Source of the DNA: Nothopassalora personata
Lineage: Eukaryota > Ascomycota > Dothideomycetes > Mycosphaerellales > Mycosphaerellaceae
Length of the DNA stretch: 64,000 nt
Direction of reading: 5' to 3'
NCBI GenBank assembly: GCA_033816765.1
Contig: CM066292.1
Span: 1,116,001 to 1,180,000, forward strand
This document shows, one piece after another, positions 12,921-25,539 of the stretch; the first letter of the stretch is position 1, and each line of letters starts with the position of its first letter. The notes beneath the pieces are model-generated. The model was not told the origin of the DNA. It was given only the letters and a program-made list of their open reading frames with translations, and did no database searches. A program made the translations under genes and the position numbers.

Positions 12921-13760
12921 AACGAAGAGATCGTTCTTCGTACGGAGTGCGGCGCTCTTCGGGATGCACAAATCAAGCTTGATAAGGAGCGTGCCACGCT
13001 CCAAAACAGACATACGGCTACCGTCAAGCCCCTCAGCCCTATGCACACAAGTCCATTGTTACGCCCCTTAGCCACTAAAAGCTAAAGCGGCACCGTGCCT
13101 AGCCACTCGAACCACTTAGACACCCTACTAGATCCGTTAGCCTACCTAGCTCCAGGCTCGTCGGCCACTACCGCAGCTAATAGTAGCAACGATAACGACA
13201 TCCGCTAGGTCATTTCTGCCTCTGCCACCAATGGCAGCAGTCTCGTTAAGGACCACTCTACCGACTTTGTACACGTCTTAACCTACTACGCCGCCTTCCG
13301 CGCTAGCCAGTAGATAATAGACACATAATTGAACCCATTAGCGCGCCTAGCATCATGCTCATTCGCTACTGTTCCGGCCAATAGCGACAACGAGAACGAC
13401 ATCGGCAAGCCCGTTGCCGTTACTACCAACTATGGCAGTAGCCTCGTTAAGGACTACCCTAGTAGCTTTAGACACGTCGCAACTCACTAAGATGCTTTCC
13501 GCGCTAGTCAGTAGATAATAGAGACAAAGATAGGCCCAGTACCCCGCTTAGCGCTAGGCTTGTTCGCTACTGTTCCAGTTAGTGCCGCTACTACTACCCG
13601 TAGTAGCCGCCCCGTGGAAACCCTCCCTACTAGATTTGGGCACGTCGCCTCCTACTACGATGCTTTTCGCGCTAGGTAGCAAATAATTAGTAAAGCTAAC
13701 AACGCTCGTGCGAGGCGACCCTAAAGCTCTAGTCGTCCCTATTGTGTCGAGTAAAGTACT

Positions 13761-14540
13761 GCAACATCTTATTCTTTAGGCCTATGTAAGAAATGCCGAG
13801 GAGGACTATAACAGTAATGCTATTATCGTAGCAACGGAGAACTCCCCTTAGGACGCACCGGAGTCTTAACGAATTACAACTTTAGTAGCCTTTACGATAC
13901 TCTAAACTAAGCTAAGCCCGAGCAATTGCACATTACGATAGTGCCTAAGACTTAACAGTAGATAAGAATGTTCGCGATAGAAATGGGGTAAGCTTTGCTT
14001 ATTAGGAAGTCGTAGGCGACATAGACGCAAGTTCTAGTATCTAAGCGAACTTAATTATCGACTATAATAAGTAGGGATATATAAGGACTTTATATGTACG
14101 GGGTTAAGAAGATTAAGAAGATTAAGTAAGGACAGTAGCGATGTAGTTATCGTTAGGGTAGACTTCTTATAACTTTATAACTACATCCTTTTACCGTATT
14201 AACAATTTAGCTAAGGCGTCCGCGTTCCTTCTAGCTACCGACTCCGATACTGCTATCTAAGGTACGAATTGCTACAGTGCGCGATAATTATTATAGGGCA
14301 TAGTAGAATAGGGATTATAGCTAGTTACAATCCCGCTAAGGGGCCTTAAGTAAGTACGTAGCTCTTAAAACCTATAACGAAAGTTAGTCTTACCCCGGAG
14401 TTAGACTCGCGCGGTAGAAGAATCTTAAAATAACAATAATACGAAGGATAGGCGATGCATTCGCTACTTGCACCGAAGACCTTCTATCCTAGAAGCTAGA
14501 AGCTGAAAGCTGGGCCGTTTATAAGCATACACGGCCCTAG
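13761..14540. other. RIP-degraded tail, no gene resolved
   Basis: TpA-rich sequence with few CpA/TpG, continuing from the coiled-coil pseudogene. Short stretches of its frame can be followed to about 13960 (LHITIVPKT), after which nothing coherent remains. Confidence 0.45.
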
Positions 14541-15103
14541 GCGGTGAATTACTCCTATAGGGACAATTATGTCCTTTATTACTCCCATTGGGACAATTAT
14601 ACAAAAATTACTCCTATAGGGACTTATAGGGATGCTAAATTACTGCTATAGGGACACATTATAGCAATCTTTAAGGGCATGTTATAGGGTACAAAAAGAT
14701 ATATATTAACTATTGTCTCTGCAGATGCTAGACACACTGTTCCTCCGAATGTCGGCTCTCGACTATATATCCGTATTATATATCTTAGATAAGCCCTATC
14801 TTACTTATTGTGTCGTCCTTACTCCCCGAGCTACTCTTTACCTACTCGTAACTTATATAAGCTACGAGCTACAAGTCGTTAGGATTAAAACGTACTACTA
14901 TTATTTAATATGCTCGTATAAGCTAGTAGAGTATATTAAATAATAGTAGTACACAAAGAAGTCGTATAAAGAGCGACTACTATAATATGTCCCTATAGCA
15001 GTAATTTAGCATCCCTATAAGTCCCTATAGGAGTAATTTTTGCATAATTGTCCCTATAGGAGTAATAAAGGACATAATTGTCCCTATAGGAGTAATTTAC
15101 CGC
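14541..15103. mobile_element. foldback/MITE-like DNA element with ~113-bp inverted ends
   Basis: The left end (14541 to about 14655) and the reverse complement of the right end (about 14986-15103) match almost base for base, starting GCGGTRAATTACTCC. Each inverted end contains four spaced copies of an ATTACTCCTATAGGGACA unit, three of them about 30 bp apart. The interior of about 330 bp has a second, smaller inverted repeat (14892-14952). No transposase was recognised; a 76-codon frame at 14713-14943 has no motifs. TA dinucleotides sit next to both ends, but a clean target-site duplication is not certain. This is typical of a non-autonomous DNA transposon. Confidence 0.8.
14892..14952. repeat. 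internal 24-bp inverted repeat
   Basis: The arms 14892-14915 and 14929-14952 are reverse complements with one mismatch, separated by 13 bp. They lie within the foldback element. Confidence 0.85.
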
Positions 15104-16930
15104 TAAAGGTACTGTAGATTACTAGTAAAGAGGCTACCCGGTTCCGACTAGGCCTAGGACGGAGGAGACGGTAATTTTAAGTGAAGTAGGGAGAGGCGGA
15201 ATAGCACAACAACATAATAACTAGATTGGACGGCGTAGGGTATTACTAATTGGCAAGCCCTCTTCAAAAGTCGTCTTCCAGTTTTAAAACCTCGCCTACC
15301 TACGCATACTTCAGGCCTTAGTGATAGCTAAGGACTGAAGCATCGCTAACAGCTTAGAGCTTCGTTTGTGGACTGGACTCTTCGATCTAGCTGATTATAG
15401 AACGCGCGTACATTCGAGTCGGACTCATTAGCACAATGTATCTCTAGCTGACAAGACCATTAGTGACTGATCGTGCTTGATTGATATCATTGGCCTATGA
15501 GTAAGTCAGTGCCGAGCATGCCACCATCCCCACGATTGAGTCTCTAAAGATTTGTAGAGTGCGTTGTCTTCTGGGCTTCTAAATGAACGTGCGGTTGGAA
15601 AATTGTCTCGTTAACATTGCTGTCCGTCATATCGGTATGTGTATTCGTCATCGATTCGAAGTCTCATGTCCCTAGGACGGGGAGCTCATGTTACCACTAC
15701 CAGGGCTAGAGGAATGAAGCTGAGATGTACCAGCTTTCACCAGCGTCCGACCGAGTTGATTTCATTCAAGAAAAGACCCAAGTATGCTCTACTCCTCGCG
15801 CGACACGCCAGAGGATTTGTCCCTAATAAGCGGCAAGGTCGTGATACTCTCGATCGTGGTCGATGCTTCACCGAAGAGCAAGGGCATTGATAGGTGATCG
15901 TCATCACGGAACGTTCAGCGTACCGTAGTGTATTGCCGACTTCTTAACAACCTGCTTATCCGCCGCTCGATGGAGCCCCAGCGGAGTGGATTTCGTGTCA
16001 ATTTGGTCATGACTCCCTGTAAGCTACTTTGCAGTCTTGCGCCATTGAGTTCCTAAGGCCTGTTGGTTGTGCACTACTAATCCTGACTCTGTTATTTCGC
16101 TCAAAGAAAGTGAGTATTAGGCGTCAGGATGCTGGCCACGCAGTGACATAGCAGTGCAGCAACGATACCAGCATACATATCACATATGGTCAGTAGACGA
16201 ATGAGGACAGCACCGTGCTGTATGCATTGCTGAGCAGTCCAAGCGTGAGAGGAGATCGGAAAATTGGTCACGTCAGTTCCGAACCGAAGTCCAGACTTAG
16301 GTTCCGCCGCTCTATACTCTCAATCATCTTATGTTCCTGTACTTTGATACGAGCACATCATGTCATTTTCCTACTGGAAACTGCGAGCAATGCAGCTGAT
16401 CTGAACATCTCCACCCACGATCAGAGTCGCCAATGAGATGATGATCACTCCACGACGTTCGTAGTAGCCCTTTGCTCCAGTAGCAGTGATTCGAAGGTCT
16501 GCGCCGATCGGATCAACGCGACGATGTGGACTGGAGACTCGGCCTTGAACAAGCCACGCATGTCACTGCCCTAAGAGACATGCTCAGGAGGAGACATTGG
16601 CCAAGCAGGAGAGAACGAGTAGCGACAATTGAGCACCATCCTTTCTTTTCCAGGCCATAATCGTTCGCTTCACTAGTAGAGCCTCTCCCTCCACCCGTAT
16701 CGCGCCTGGCCAAGACACCTCCACGGTCTTCTCCTACTCACGCATCAACATCCCAACGAGTAGTTCAACGCGCCATGTCGCGGTACAAGCATGGGGCCCA
16801 CGAAATCGCCACGATGGTACTTGCGAGGCCACTAATCATCATCCTCCTGCTCAAGCGTCGACATGGAAGAGAGCTAGGGTGAGGTGGGCCCGCGTACGTG
16901 TCATGATGTGTTTGAAGTAGGCGTAGATGA
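15104..16930. other. no confident gene
   Basis: Composition changes from RIP-like to normal around 15240-15400. Only short, motif-free open frames of 66-83 codons are present on both strands. I see no RNA gene or repeat. Confidence 0.4.
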
Positions 16931-17424
16931 GCTCGGCTTATTGAGCGCTCAGTAGTTGACACTGCTGAACATGGCTGGGATTGTAGGGAGCGAAGCACCA
17001 GCATAAGTGGTCTGATTGTTGGACATGCTCTTGAATCTGTAGGCGTGGGAGCCGCCGGAATAGGATCTGTAGTGCGGACTTTCGGTGACAACAGAGTCTT
17101 GACGAATGACTGTAGAAAGAAGTTGTTAGTACAGGCGGGTCCGTGTTTCGTAATGATAGTAATGCATACCTTGGTTCTGGAGGCACAAGTCGCGGTGGCT
17201 GATAAGAATTGACAGAGTTCTTTGTCAGCCATATAAGCCACCCTGTTTTTAGTCAAGCCCAGAGTCGAGTATGTCTGTAGCTCGACAAGAAGAGGAGAGG
17301 TGTATGAAGAAGAAAAGCTGGAAAGAAAGACGGCTGAACATAGCAGCGCTCTTACCGAGAAAGGAGCTATGTGAGTGATGCCCTTTGGACCTGTGCAGCA
17401 GTCGACATCTGCGGCACATGGCAC
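16765..17424 (-). CDS. possible spliced gene, unrecognised
   Basis: The minus strand has two good intron candidates. One, at 17110-17169 (60 bp), has GTATGC, a CTAAC branch site and TACAG. The other, at 17243-17355 (113 bp), has GTAAGA, TTGACTAA and ACAG. The frame through the middle exon reads MADKELCQFLSATATCASRT and continues, with the 60-bp intron retained or removed in frame, to a stop at 16765. Which frame is coding upstream of the 113-bp intron is unclear, because each choice meets a stop or lacks a start. It may be a decayed gene. No domain was recognised. Confidence 0.3.
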   Translation of the reverse strand: MPCAADVDCCTGPKGITHIAPFSVRALLCSAVFLSSFSSSYTSPLLVELQTYSTLGLTKNRVAYMADKELCQFLSATATCASRTKVCITIITKHGPACTNNFFLQSFVKTLLSPKVRTTDPIPAAPTPTDSRACPTIRPLMLVLRSLQSQPCSAVSTTERSISRAHLRLLQTHHDTYAGPPHPSSLPCRRLSRRMMISGLASTIVAISWAPCLYRDMAR

Positions 17425-18059
17425 GCCAAATGCCCTGTTTAGCGTGTGGTATCAGCTTCGGACGTGACTGGCATTTTGAATGCGGACCCCACGCTACGGA
17501 TGAGATGAAAAGAGGGCTCGATGCAGATGCTTTCATGGCCCAGGTCATCGTTTGCGACTGGCATCGCATCCGTACAACAGGTGTAGCTTAGGAACAGCAC
17601 CTTGGGAATAGCACGCTGCTTCCTGGGCAGTTGATTCACGTGCCCTCGTGCTAATCCCATGCGGCCTCTGACGGCTTTGAAAGGCGTCTTATAGGAAGGA
17701 CGCCCCTGCTTGGAGTTGTGGTTATACATGCCACATCGCTCTTCAGCATGTCTCGCTCTTTCGCTAGGATCGCCGTTGGTCTGGCTCCGGCTCTGCTCCG
17801 GTCTAATCCCGGCTCGCATGGAGCTCACGTTGGCAGCTAACGGTTTCATCGACGTCCTCGCATTCCATTCTTCCATTCGATTCTCGGTCGGTACAGTAGC
17901 AGTAGGTGCGTTAGACTGATTTCGCGCTTGGTGCTGATGTTTTTGATCCACTGCTTCGACGCCTGATGTCGGGTTTATCGAATTGCTCCGACACGTGCAC
18001 CAGATCTCGTCCACGCCCGGCTGTTTCGAAACCTGCTCAGCTGGTGTCATCTACACGCC

Positions 18060-19720
18060 GAAATAGGGTGGCAGTGAGTGTAGCAATGATTTTGCTCGAG
18101 CTCTGTTGAATGCATCGGCGGATTCACATAGGTTAGGCGGAATCGCCTTGAGCTTAGCTGGCACCTCTTGGTCTGGTTTCTTCCCCCTCGTCGCCATTTC
18201 CATGGGCCACACGATCGGTGGAATGCGTGTAACGAATCTCGTGAGTGTGGTCTGGGAGCATCACTGCTTGCGAGCTTCCATCACTACAGGGCTGCCATCG
18301 ATTGTGGTGCTTTCATTGCGGATGGTCGAACCGGACGATGCCCTGCTCCCATCCAACAAAGAGATCATGCCGTCGAAGCCAAGGTTCGCTAGCGATGAGG
18401 TCAGAATCTTGGTCGGTCACGAAACACCGCAGCTTTTCGTAATGACCATCGAGGTTGAGGTCGTTGATGCTCATCCAGCCGGCGATGAGCTTTGCCGCTT
18501 GAGGGGTGTCGGCAAGCCGCAGTGGAAGTGGACGCTGTAGCCATGTTGTCCTGGTTTACAACTTTGCTGGTAGTCTACTATCGGCATAACAGGCAGGACC
18601 TACACTGTCCATCATAATGGGCAGGTTGACGTCCCCCACACGGCCTGTGAGGACGATATGGTCGGTAATCTCCACCAAGCAGTCTAGATTCAGTGCGAAG
18701 GAGATCATCCCCAGATGGAATCCCTCTGGTTCCCGTTGAACGCGGTCCTTCATTGTGAAAGGAACGTTGTGGTACTGGCAGTATTCTGCCGCCGCACGGC
18801 GCTTCTTGATGGACTTTAGCCCTTGAGCTCAGGACTTAGGAGAAGTCTTTTGTATCGTCCTCCGATGCTTGAAGTTGAGCTTCGTCTTCGCCTAGCTCAA
18901 TGTCATCGACATCGAGAAGTGCTGTGGCATTGGAACGTGGACTAGGGCGCTTCTTTGGCAAGGTGATGCGCTTGTGGTAATGCGGGAAAGCTGCCTGGTC
19001 GGGTTGATGCTTGCCAGTGCGCAGCCAGCAGACGAAACGCATCCAGTGTTGTCATTGGGCCATTGCTGGGTCCACTTATGCTCTTGGGATCGGCAGCTTT
19101 GCCCAGTCGTAGCAATTCTTGACGCTGAAGTTGACGCATTCTAGGTCTAGGAACAGCTTGTTCTTGGGATTCTCGCGTGGTGGCGTGTCGTTACTAGCTG
19201 CAGGTGCTGCGCCTGCACCATTACGCTGCCGCTGAGCGAGCGCTGGAGCACAACCTTGGCCATGTCTTCATCCAGTTCCAGGTTGCGCATGTATGTGACG
19301 ATGTTGCGGACAGATTCCCAGGTTGGCGGAGCTAGGCGCCGTGAGTTCATGCCACTTAGTGTTGATCAAGGTCCGACGGAAGTGCCAGGCCACGGTCATC
19401 TCGTCTGGAATAAGATGCTGCGGAAGTCGCTCAAATCCTCTGTAACTCAGCCTAAGAGTTCTTCGCATCTCAGATGGCTGTTTTGTATGGTCCCTGAATG
19501 TGTTTGACGTCCTCTAAGCCCTCCCCTTCGCCCTGTCGGACCTGTCGAGCAGCCTCTAAGATAACGTCCCTCTCTCTCCTCCTTCAGCGGCTGAGGTCCT
19601 TCTCTTGCTACAGCTGCTTCATGTACTTGATCTGGTCTCTTCTACATCGACCACTTCGTTCGCCGCGTCGTAGCGTGATCGCAGAGGCAAGAGCTAAGCA
19701 TCGCATCTAAAGGCATTCGT
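18060..19720 (-). mobile_element. Ty3/Gypsy gag-protease remnant
   Basis: Minus-strand reading frames give a degenerate gag (about 19720-18840; for example LRLSYRGFERLPQHLIPDE) followed by a retropepsin-like segment at about 18830-18270. The latter includes SFALNLDCLVEITDHIVL, then GRVGDVNLPIMMDSVG where the catalytic DSG is altered to DSVG. After a TAA it continues in frame with PLRLADTPQAAKLI, DGHYEKLRCFVTD and WLRRHDLFVGW. A short pre-RT-like stretch (KLKAIPPNLCESADAFN) lies near 18100-18180. No RT was found. Composition is not RIP-saturated. Frameshifts and stops make it non-functional. Confidence 0.6.
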
Positions 19721-22425
19721 GAGTTGCTCGGACTGAAGCCGTTAATGTTGTGTGCGGCTCACTATTTTAGCCGCTCACGGCGCTCCCACGTGGCCTCTAG
19801 GTTGGCTATGCCGTGCCTGCACCGCTCGCCGAGGGCGCCATTTGCGAATACCTGCAGCCGTATTGGCGGCTCTGGTAGCAAGATGCTAGCAGCTATAGTA
19901 TTAAAATGAGTGTCAACGGCTTGCTTTACAACTAAATGTATACACGTCTAGTATCGTTCACGCCATGGTTCGAGACCTTATAGGCCGCCGCGCCTAACGA
20001 TTGCGACCGTTCGAACCTCAATTCGCCTAAGATAATGTGGCCATCCAGTAGCACACTTCAGATGAGGAAGAATGACACTATCTTAGGGACATGGACAATA
20101 CGACTAGCCAGTAACGAAGACGCAATACGCGAAACAAGCTTCACCTTTAGCATCCGCTACCGAATTCGGATCTACATCTGCGTCATCCACACCGCCTGCA
20201 ATAGACATCTCTGGACTTGCGTAGCGAAGAGATGTTTAGGCGATGGCCTGAGCCTTAGCTACGAAGCCTTCTTCATCTTTACACTTGCTACCCAGCAAGA
20301 CGGGGACATAACAACGAAACGACAAGGACAAGGATAAGGCTGGTGAGCTACATGCGAGGCGCTGCTCGCCTGCGCTACCAAGCACGACACCCGGTAGACT
20401 GTTCGGCCGCCTAAGGCTTCCCGACGTCAACCTTAGAGACTCCAACTCGGCGTGGCGAAGTACGTTCATTTAGGAGGATAAGAGACAAGTCAGGTCACTC
20501 TATGGTCTTCCGGCTGCTCCGAGCGTCAGCGGCCACTGTCGCAAAAGTTGGTCTCTGCAGCCTCTAGAGCATATGTGCCAAGCTTGGCGATGTTGAGCTC
20601 TTGTAGAGCTACCTTTCCCTCTCCGCCCACTCATCTCCGCAATGCTCACAATGTCATGAAGCTCGACGTATCTAGATTCGGACTCGATCGAACCCGTCTT
20701 GGTCGCTTAGTAATCCTACCGCGAACCACTTTATCCGACCTTAACTAATTCTGCCGCCGCTTTTATGTTACGATTGGATGAGCTGTCGCAGCAATAGCGC
20801 AACATGGAGGCTTGAATCTCTTCGTTACTAATAGAGCCAGTTACTTCGTCGGTATAGGACAACCTACCGCTCGCGCTACATTATCTGTTCCGGGCAAGCC
20901 TTCTAAACGCCTTTAACAGCAAATCTAGGACATTCGACACATGCTACCGACTACGCTGAAAAGCTCTATATACGTAGCCCTACAGGTTGCACTTACATCA
21001 ATAGAGCAGGAGGCAGAAGGCATGCAGTCAAAGGGCATCCTCATCGTAGGAGGCAAGTCCTAGGGGTATCGTCTTAGGCTCCGACAGATGACAGTCGGAG
21101 CAGCAGTCTAAAAAGGTCTATACTAGCTAGGCTGACGTTTGTGGGGCCTGATTCAAAGCTAGTGAGGCCCGGGGCAAAGCGGTGTCATTCCATCTGCCAC
21201 AGGTTAAAAAGTAGCAACCGAAGACTGTGTTAACAGAGCGCGCGTGATCGCAAGCACGGAGGTAGTACCGGTGTTCGATGTACGATAACCGACAACTCAC
21301 GAAGCATGATTGCGACGCAATCAAATGTCGCAGTTGATCATTGATGAAAGGCCGCTTACGCTGCATAGGTCCGAAGTACCAACCTTTGCTTACTTAGTGG
21401 TAGATCTGTGAACGCTGACAATACCTTCGTACAAGATGACACGTGCAGCGGATAGCTCTGTGCTGTGTATGCACCAGGCATGATACACAAGGCATGAGTA
21501 TAAGACATGAATTCCTAACATACCTTGACCGACGATTACCTAACTGTTGAATCCCACTCAACGTAACCCTTTAATGTTTGCTCGACTCTCCTCAGCCGCA
21601 CGTGGCATCTCCAGCTGATGCGGAGGCAGTCAAATCGGCCGGTGCAGCAGTGCAGAACACAGATCCAGGAAACCCAGGACATCAATTTGTATGCGCAGAC
21701 GACGAATTAAGGATCGATTGGGAAGCTATATTCCATCAATATCAGATCGAAGTGGCTTCCAGCTTCGAAAGACTTTGCGGCGGACAGTAGTAACATATGC
21801 TCTAGTGCTAAGCATAAGGATTCCTCACGTAGTACACCCTTCAGCTTCGTCGAGAAGTTCTTTAGGAACTTAGACCTCCTTGGCCATAAGACGAGCTGTA
21901 CAACTGACAGCTCAGATCTATCGCTATCGCTTCGACTTTGAGGGACGTCTCTATTGACATCTAGGGCTTCCTCAAGGAGCGCCTCCAGCACCTGGTCAAT
22001 GGCGAGAGATGTCATGTTCTGGCTGCGCCTTGGCATGAGCCTTCCTTCTTGTGACATAACGTGGGCAAAATACAGGCTCTACGTGCTGTGTGTCTATCAT
22101 AGCGACAAGATTAATTCCTACCGAAAGCTAGAGCATGGAAAAGCGAACACCAGTAGAAGGACCATACACAACTCGCCTCTCTAGCGTGATTGGTTAGAGA
22201 ACGGCTATATGTTTACTAACCTTGTGTGAGGGTAGCTTATTCGCGCGATCTTCCTCCTCCCTGGATTGTGGTGGTGGTCGTCGTTGTCGACGTGTGCCTT
22301 TTCTTCGAGGTCATGTCTATCGCCGCGGCGGCCTCGAACCTCATAAAAGGCGACCGTCCCGTAGCGATCCTGCTGGCTGGTGTCGTCTGCTTGCTTGGTT
22401 ATCCAACACCTTTGTAACAGCTAGC
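19721..22425. other. no confident gene
   Basis: Mixed composition. Open frames of 60-116 codons overlap on both strands. A plus-strand stretch near 21570-22050 can be read as a decayed protein with TAG at likely Gln positions (for example DELRIDWEAIFHQYQIEVA, then GFLKERLQHLVNGER). The opposite strand is also open there, so I do not call it. Confidence 0.35.
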
Positions 22426-24350
22426 ATGACTTCACGACAGCGGGGCGCACCCAAGGCCGACGAGGCCGCACACTACTAGTAGATGGAGAAAGGGTACGAT
22501 AAGACGAATTTGACGCGCAAGATCTATGCTAAGAGCACTAAGTCGCTCGTCGCGTGGGTTAGGGAGCTGTGGTACCAGTATAGACACGTTACGGTCACAT
22601 TCTGTAGCGGCGGACTGATCAACTCGGGTACTGCGATATCGTTGGCGAACTACTGATCGAAACCCTCCGCTCGATGCCGATGCCCACTTTACACTGCTTC
22701 TTCTACTGGCTCCTCACCGCTCGCCCGAACATTCGCCGTACTGCCTCCGTACAGACATATTGGAACGTACTGTGCATCGTGCGCAAGACAGAGACAGGGG
22801 AGCAGATGCATGTTATTAACATTAACTGGACGTCAAAGTCGTTAATACTGACGTAGTGCAGGAACACATTTTCAGTCCCCGATATCTAGAGCGAGCCTTA
22901 TTCTTGCTGTGTCCGCAGATTATGCTGCTTGGCCTGATCTTTGCCGATGAAACCTTTGAGGCGCCTAGTCTAGTTGGTCCAGCACAACTTTTCAGCCTGC
23001 GCATTCGTCGATGTCGTAACCAGCAAGAGCTGCCGTTCAAATCAGGCATTCGTGATACGCCTGTCTTCCGAAAGGTCGAACGATAGGTGCATGGACTCTT
23101 CCTATCATCTGCAGCAGCGACTAATGACTGGCTCCGGAAGAGGTTATCTACACTCTCGGCGGTCACCGGATCTGAGTTCCTGGTCCATCCGTATTGTTTT
23201 CGCCGTGGTGATGGCGAGGCTCTTAACAGCAGCAGTAAGGTTCTCAGCACGTGTGCACAGGGACTGGCTAATTCACATAGGTCACATCGGCGATTCTGAA
23301 CGGAACCTCATATTGCAGCATGCAAATTCACTCGTTTCCAAGCATGACTACCTCTCTAGTTACATAACATAAGGCACCTAGGCAGCATATCGAGGCTTAG
23401 AGCCTCAGTCATCTATCATGAGGGTTGCAAGTGAATGCTCCGCAGCATAGACACCCGCCGCCTACGGAAGTTGACCGAAACGCAATCCATGGACGTGGTC
23501 TAGCATCTAGAACTTAAATTGCTGTCTAGAAAGAATAAGCGAGTTAGGAAGAAAATCAACGACACCTTAGGCACTATCGCGAGCATCGCGAGCACTAAAG
23601 GCACTCCTGCGTATAACCTCTACAAATAAGTAGAAAGGGACTTAGGAAGTACTAAACAGGCAGTTGCGCGCAAGTTACTCGCCGACAGCTAGACCTACTT
23701 CCGCGAAACGCAGTCATTAGTGGACATGGAGGCATAGCGAAACTGTAGCCTAAGCAAATCTACCACTGCAGGCTGGGCTACTAACGAGACCGAGCAACGG
23801 GCTAATAGATGGTTTGAGTATAGACAGGCGCCGAGTGGTTGTAGCCTTACTTACTTTCGCCACTTCTAATCTACAAGAAGAAAGTGTTAGGCGGTCAGAA
23901 GCTATTAACGCTGCTAGCGCACTCTGCACACGTCAGGAGCTACGTGTCCGTCAGGTGTGCTTACCGAGTGGAGATGTCAAGATCGAAGCTACACGCCATT
24001 GTCGGAGGAATGACCTGGTGATCTGTCTCCCGACCCAGTGCATACTCTGTCTAGGCAACGATGCCCTACAGCACGATGATCACCAAAAGAGCTTTTGCAG
24101 AAAGGGTGACCTTAAGAAGCACTTTGAACGAATGCATCTGCGACACTTATCGGACGCAACACCGATCGAATGCCCCCATCCCCGCTGCTCGCTCGTCCTC
24201 AGTCATAAGATACATCTCTAGAATCATGTCGCGACAGTTCATGGAACATTCACATAACATCCGGGCTCTGGCAATTCATACGACATGCTACGATTATGAT
24301 GCAATGTACTATACACAAGCTGTTTCCCACCCTAGAATCATGGTCACAGG
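22426..24350 (+). pseudogene. DUF3435-family tyrosine recombinase (captain-like), decayed
   Basis: Family: fungal tyrosine recombinases (DUF3435), which include the captain genes that move Starship elements; they cut and rejoin DNA in the nucleus. Across three shifting plus-strand frames I can follow the typical order. An N-terminal helical part (22426-22600, RKIYAKSTKSLVAWVRELW) is followed by FFYWLLTARPNIRRTASVQ and YWNVLCIVRKTETGEQM (22690-22815). The core (22856-23290) has LPFKSGIRDTPVFRKVER and PYCFRRG. Then come ERNLILQHANS with a downstream Tyr (about 23290-23370) and a basic helical linker. A C2H2-like tail (about 24030-24260) has CILCLGNDALQ, DLKKHFERMHLRHL and CPHPRC. Breaks are frameshifts near 22615, 22830, 23250 and 23430, plus TAG at Gln positions. 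Length is close to complete. No terminal repeats were located. Confidence 0.7.
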
Positions 24351-24359
24351 CACCTAAGA

Positions 24360-25539
24360 CTTTTGGAAACGGCATTCAGCCTCGCTGTGGCAGTCCGATC
24401 TTACTGCCCGCATATTAGAGCATGGAGCTATCTCCCCATTCTTAGCATCTTGACCGCCTTGCCCTGCCCGCGATGGCCCTCTGAGATCCAATACAGCCCC
24501 TGTTCGGGCTCGCCTTTTCCTGCCAGGCCTTGTACAAGTGAGCAAGGTCGTTGCAGCAATCTTAGTAACTTTAGGGTGCGGCCCTGTACTCTGTAACTGC
24601 GTATCACGATGTCGGCGCAGGCGGAGGCATTAGAACCCAATCACTTTAATGCTGTCTCAGGAGGCGGGACCGCTTGTGCATTGTTGCTACTTCCCACGTT
24701 CATCGGAGCGTGTCTTCACTGGCTCGATTGTAACACAAGGCATGTTGTAGCATATGTGCGCTGTAATCCTGCGACGCGGACTTCAATTCGTGTTCAACAG
24801 CATCGTAAGCGGCACTGCGCTCTAGGGCCAGAATCCAGGCTTAGACAGCGAGAAGCTCGTGTGGACTGGAGCGTGGAAGGTGACCGTGATGAATGGCTTC
24901 GAACATATAGCGCAAATGCTACAGAGCAGTCTGGGACCGACGTACGCGAGTCTATCTTTGATTTCCGCTCCGAATCGGACAGTATCGACCATCGAAACGA
25001 ATCTCCGTACCAGCATACCTTCGACTTCGAGTCTTCGAGCTACGTTACGTCATGATCCGCGGTGGGTGAGTCTTAGCTACCAAGACATTTAGGTCATCGA
25101 GCACGACTGCCTAGTCACACCACTTACAGTCTGAGAGATGGGCCCGCGCTGAAGGTGATAACCATGGCATAGGGTCTGAAGCTCGGGTCTCACGCACAGT
25201 TATCGCGAAAGCCAACCATGGACACATGTATTACGAAGCCCTAACGTCACCACGCGCATTCGGAAGGGCTTTGCTGTAGCCCAGTTATGCAGCGTATGTA
25301 AGTGAATGACGAGCTTGCTTATGATTGCCTGTGCTTGTCCTTGCCATCTACAAGTAAATGAGCGTGCTCTTATATACCCTTTGCGCTAAGATGTACGCGT
25401 AAGCATCGCATCACATGGAGCGTGAGTGAATGCTGTAGAAGGGACTAGTAAAACTTAAGTTGTAAGTGCATCCACAACGCTCCCTTGTCGTTCATTACTG
25501 CCTTCGGGTGGCGACCGCTAAATCTTACATTTGTAGCAA
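24360..25539. other. no confident gene
   Basis: An open plus-strand frame of 148 codons at 24609-25055 ends in an acidic, Ser/Asp-rich stretch (DFRSESDSIDHRNES). It may be a hypothetical protein or chance. Nothing else is recognisable to 25539. Confidence 0.3.

Larger units (their letters stand above)
11720..13760 (+). pseudogene. repetitive coiled-coil protein, RIP nonsense pseudogene
   Basis: A long plus-strand reading frame rich in Gln, Leu, Glu and Lys, broken by TAG/TAA where Gln is expected and by a frameshift near 11840. Three repeat systems follow each other. First come four 45-residue (135-bp) repeats starting at 12036, 12171, 12306 and 12441, typified by ERDSILLDNDRLQEQL. Next come about a dozen 21-bp heptads of the NKLQTDY type at 12650-12920. 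Last are three diverged repeats of about 60-70 residues at 13130-13690, each ending in a (D/A)AFRA(S/R)QQII-like motif with TAG at a Gln position. The first two systems imply a long parallel coiled coil. I do not recognise the family. A shared upstream promoter or intact copy is not visible. Confidence 0.7.

Noticed and set aside
12645..13046. 133-codon minus-strand Leu/Ile-rich ORF
   Set aside because: It is the complement of the heptad repeat array, and its repeats are a by-product.
17439..18050. 203-codon minus-strand ORF as a gene
   Set aside because: It has no motif, and it overlaps the end of the Gypsy remnant and competing frames. I found no splice or start support.
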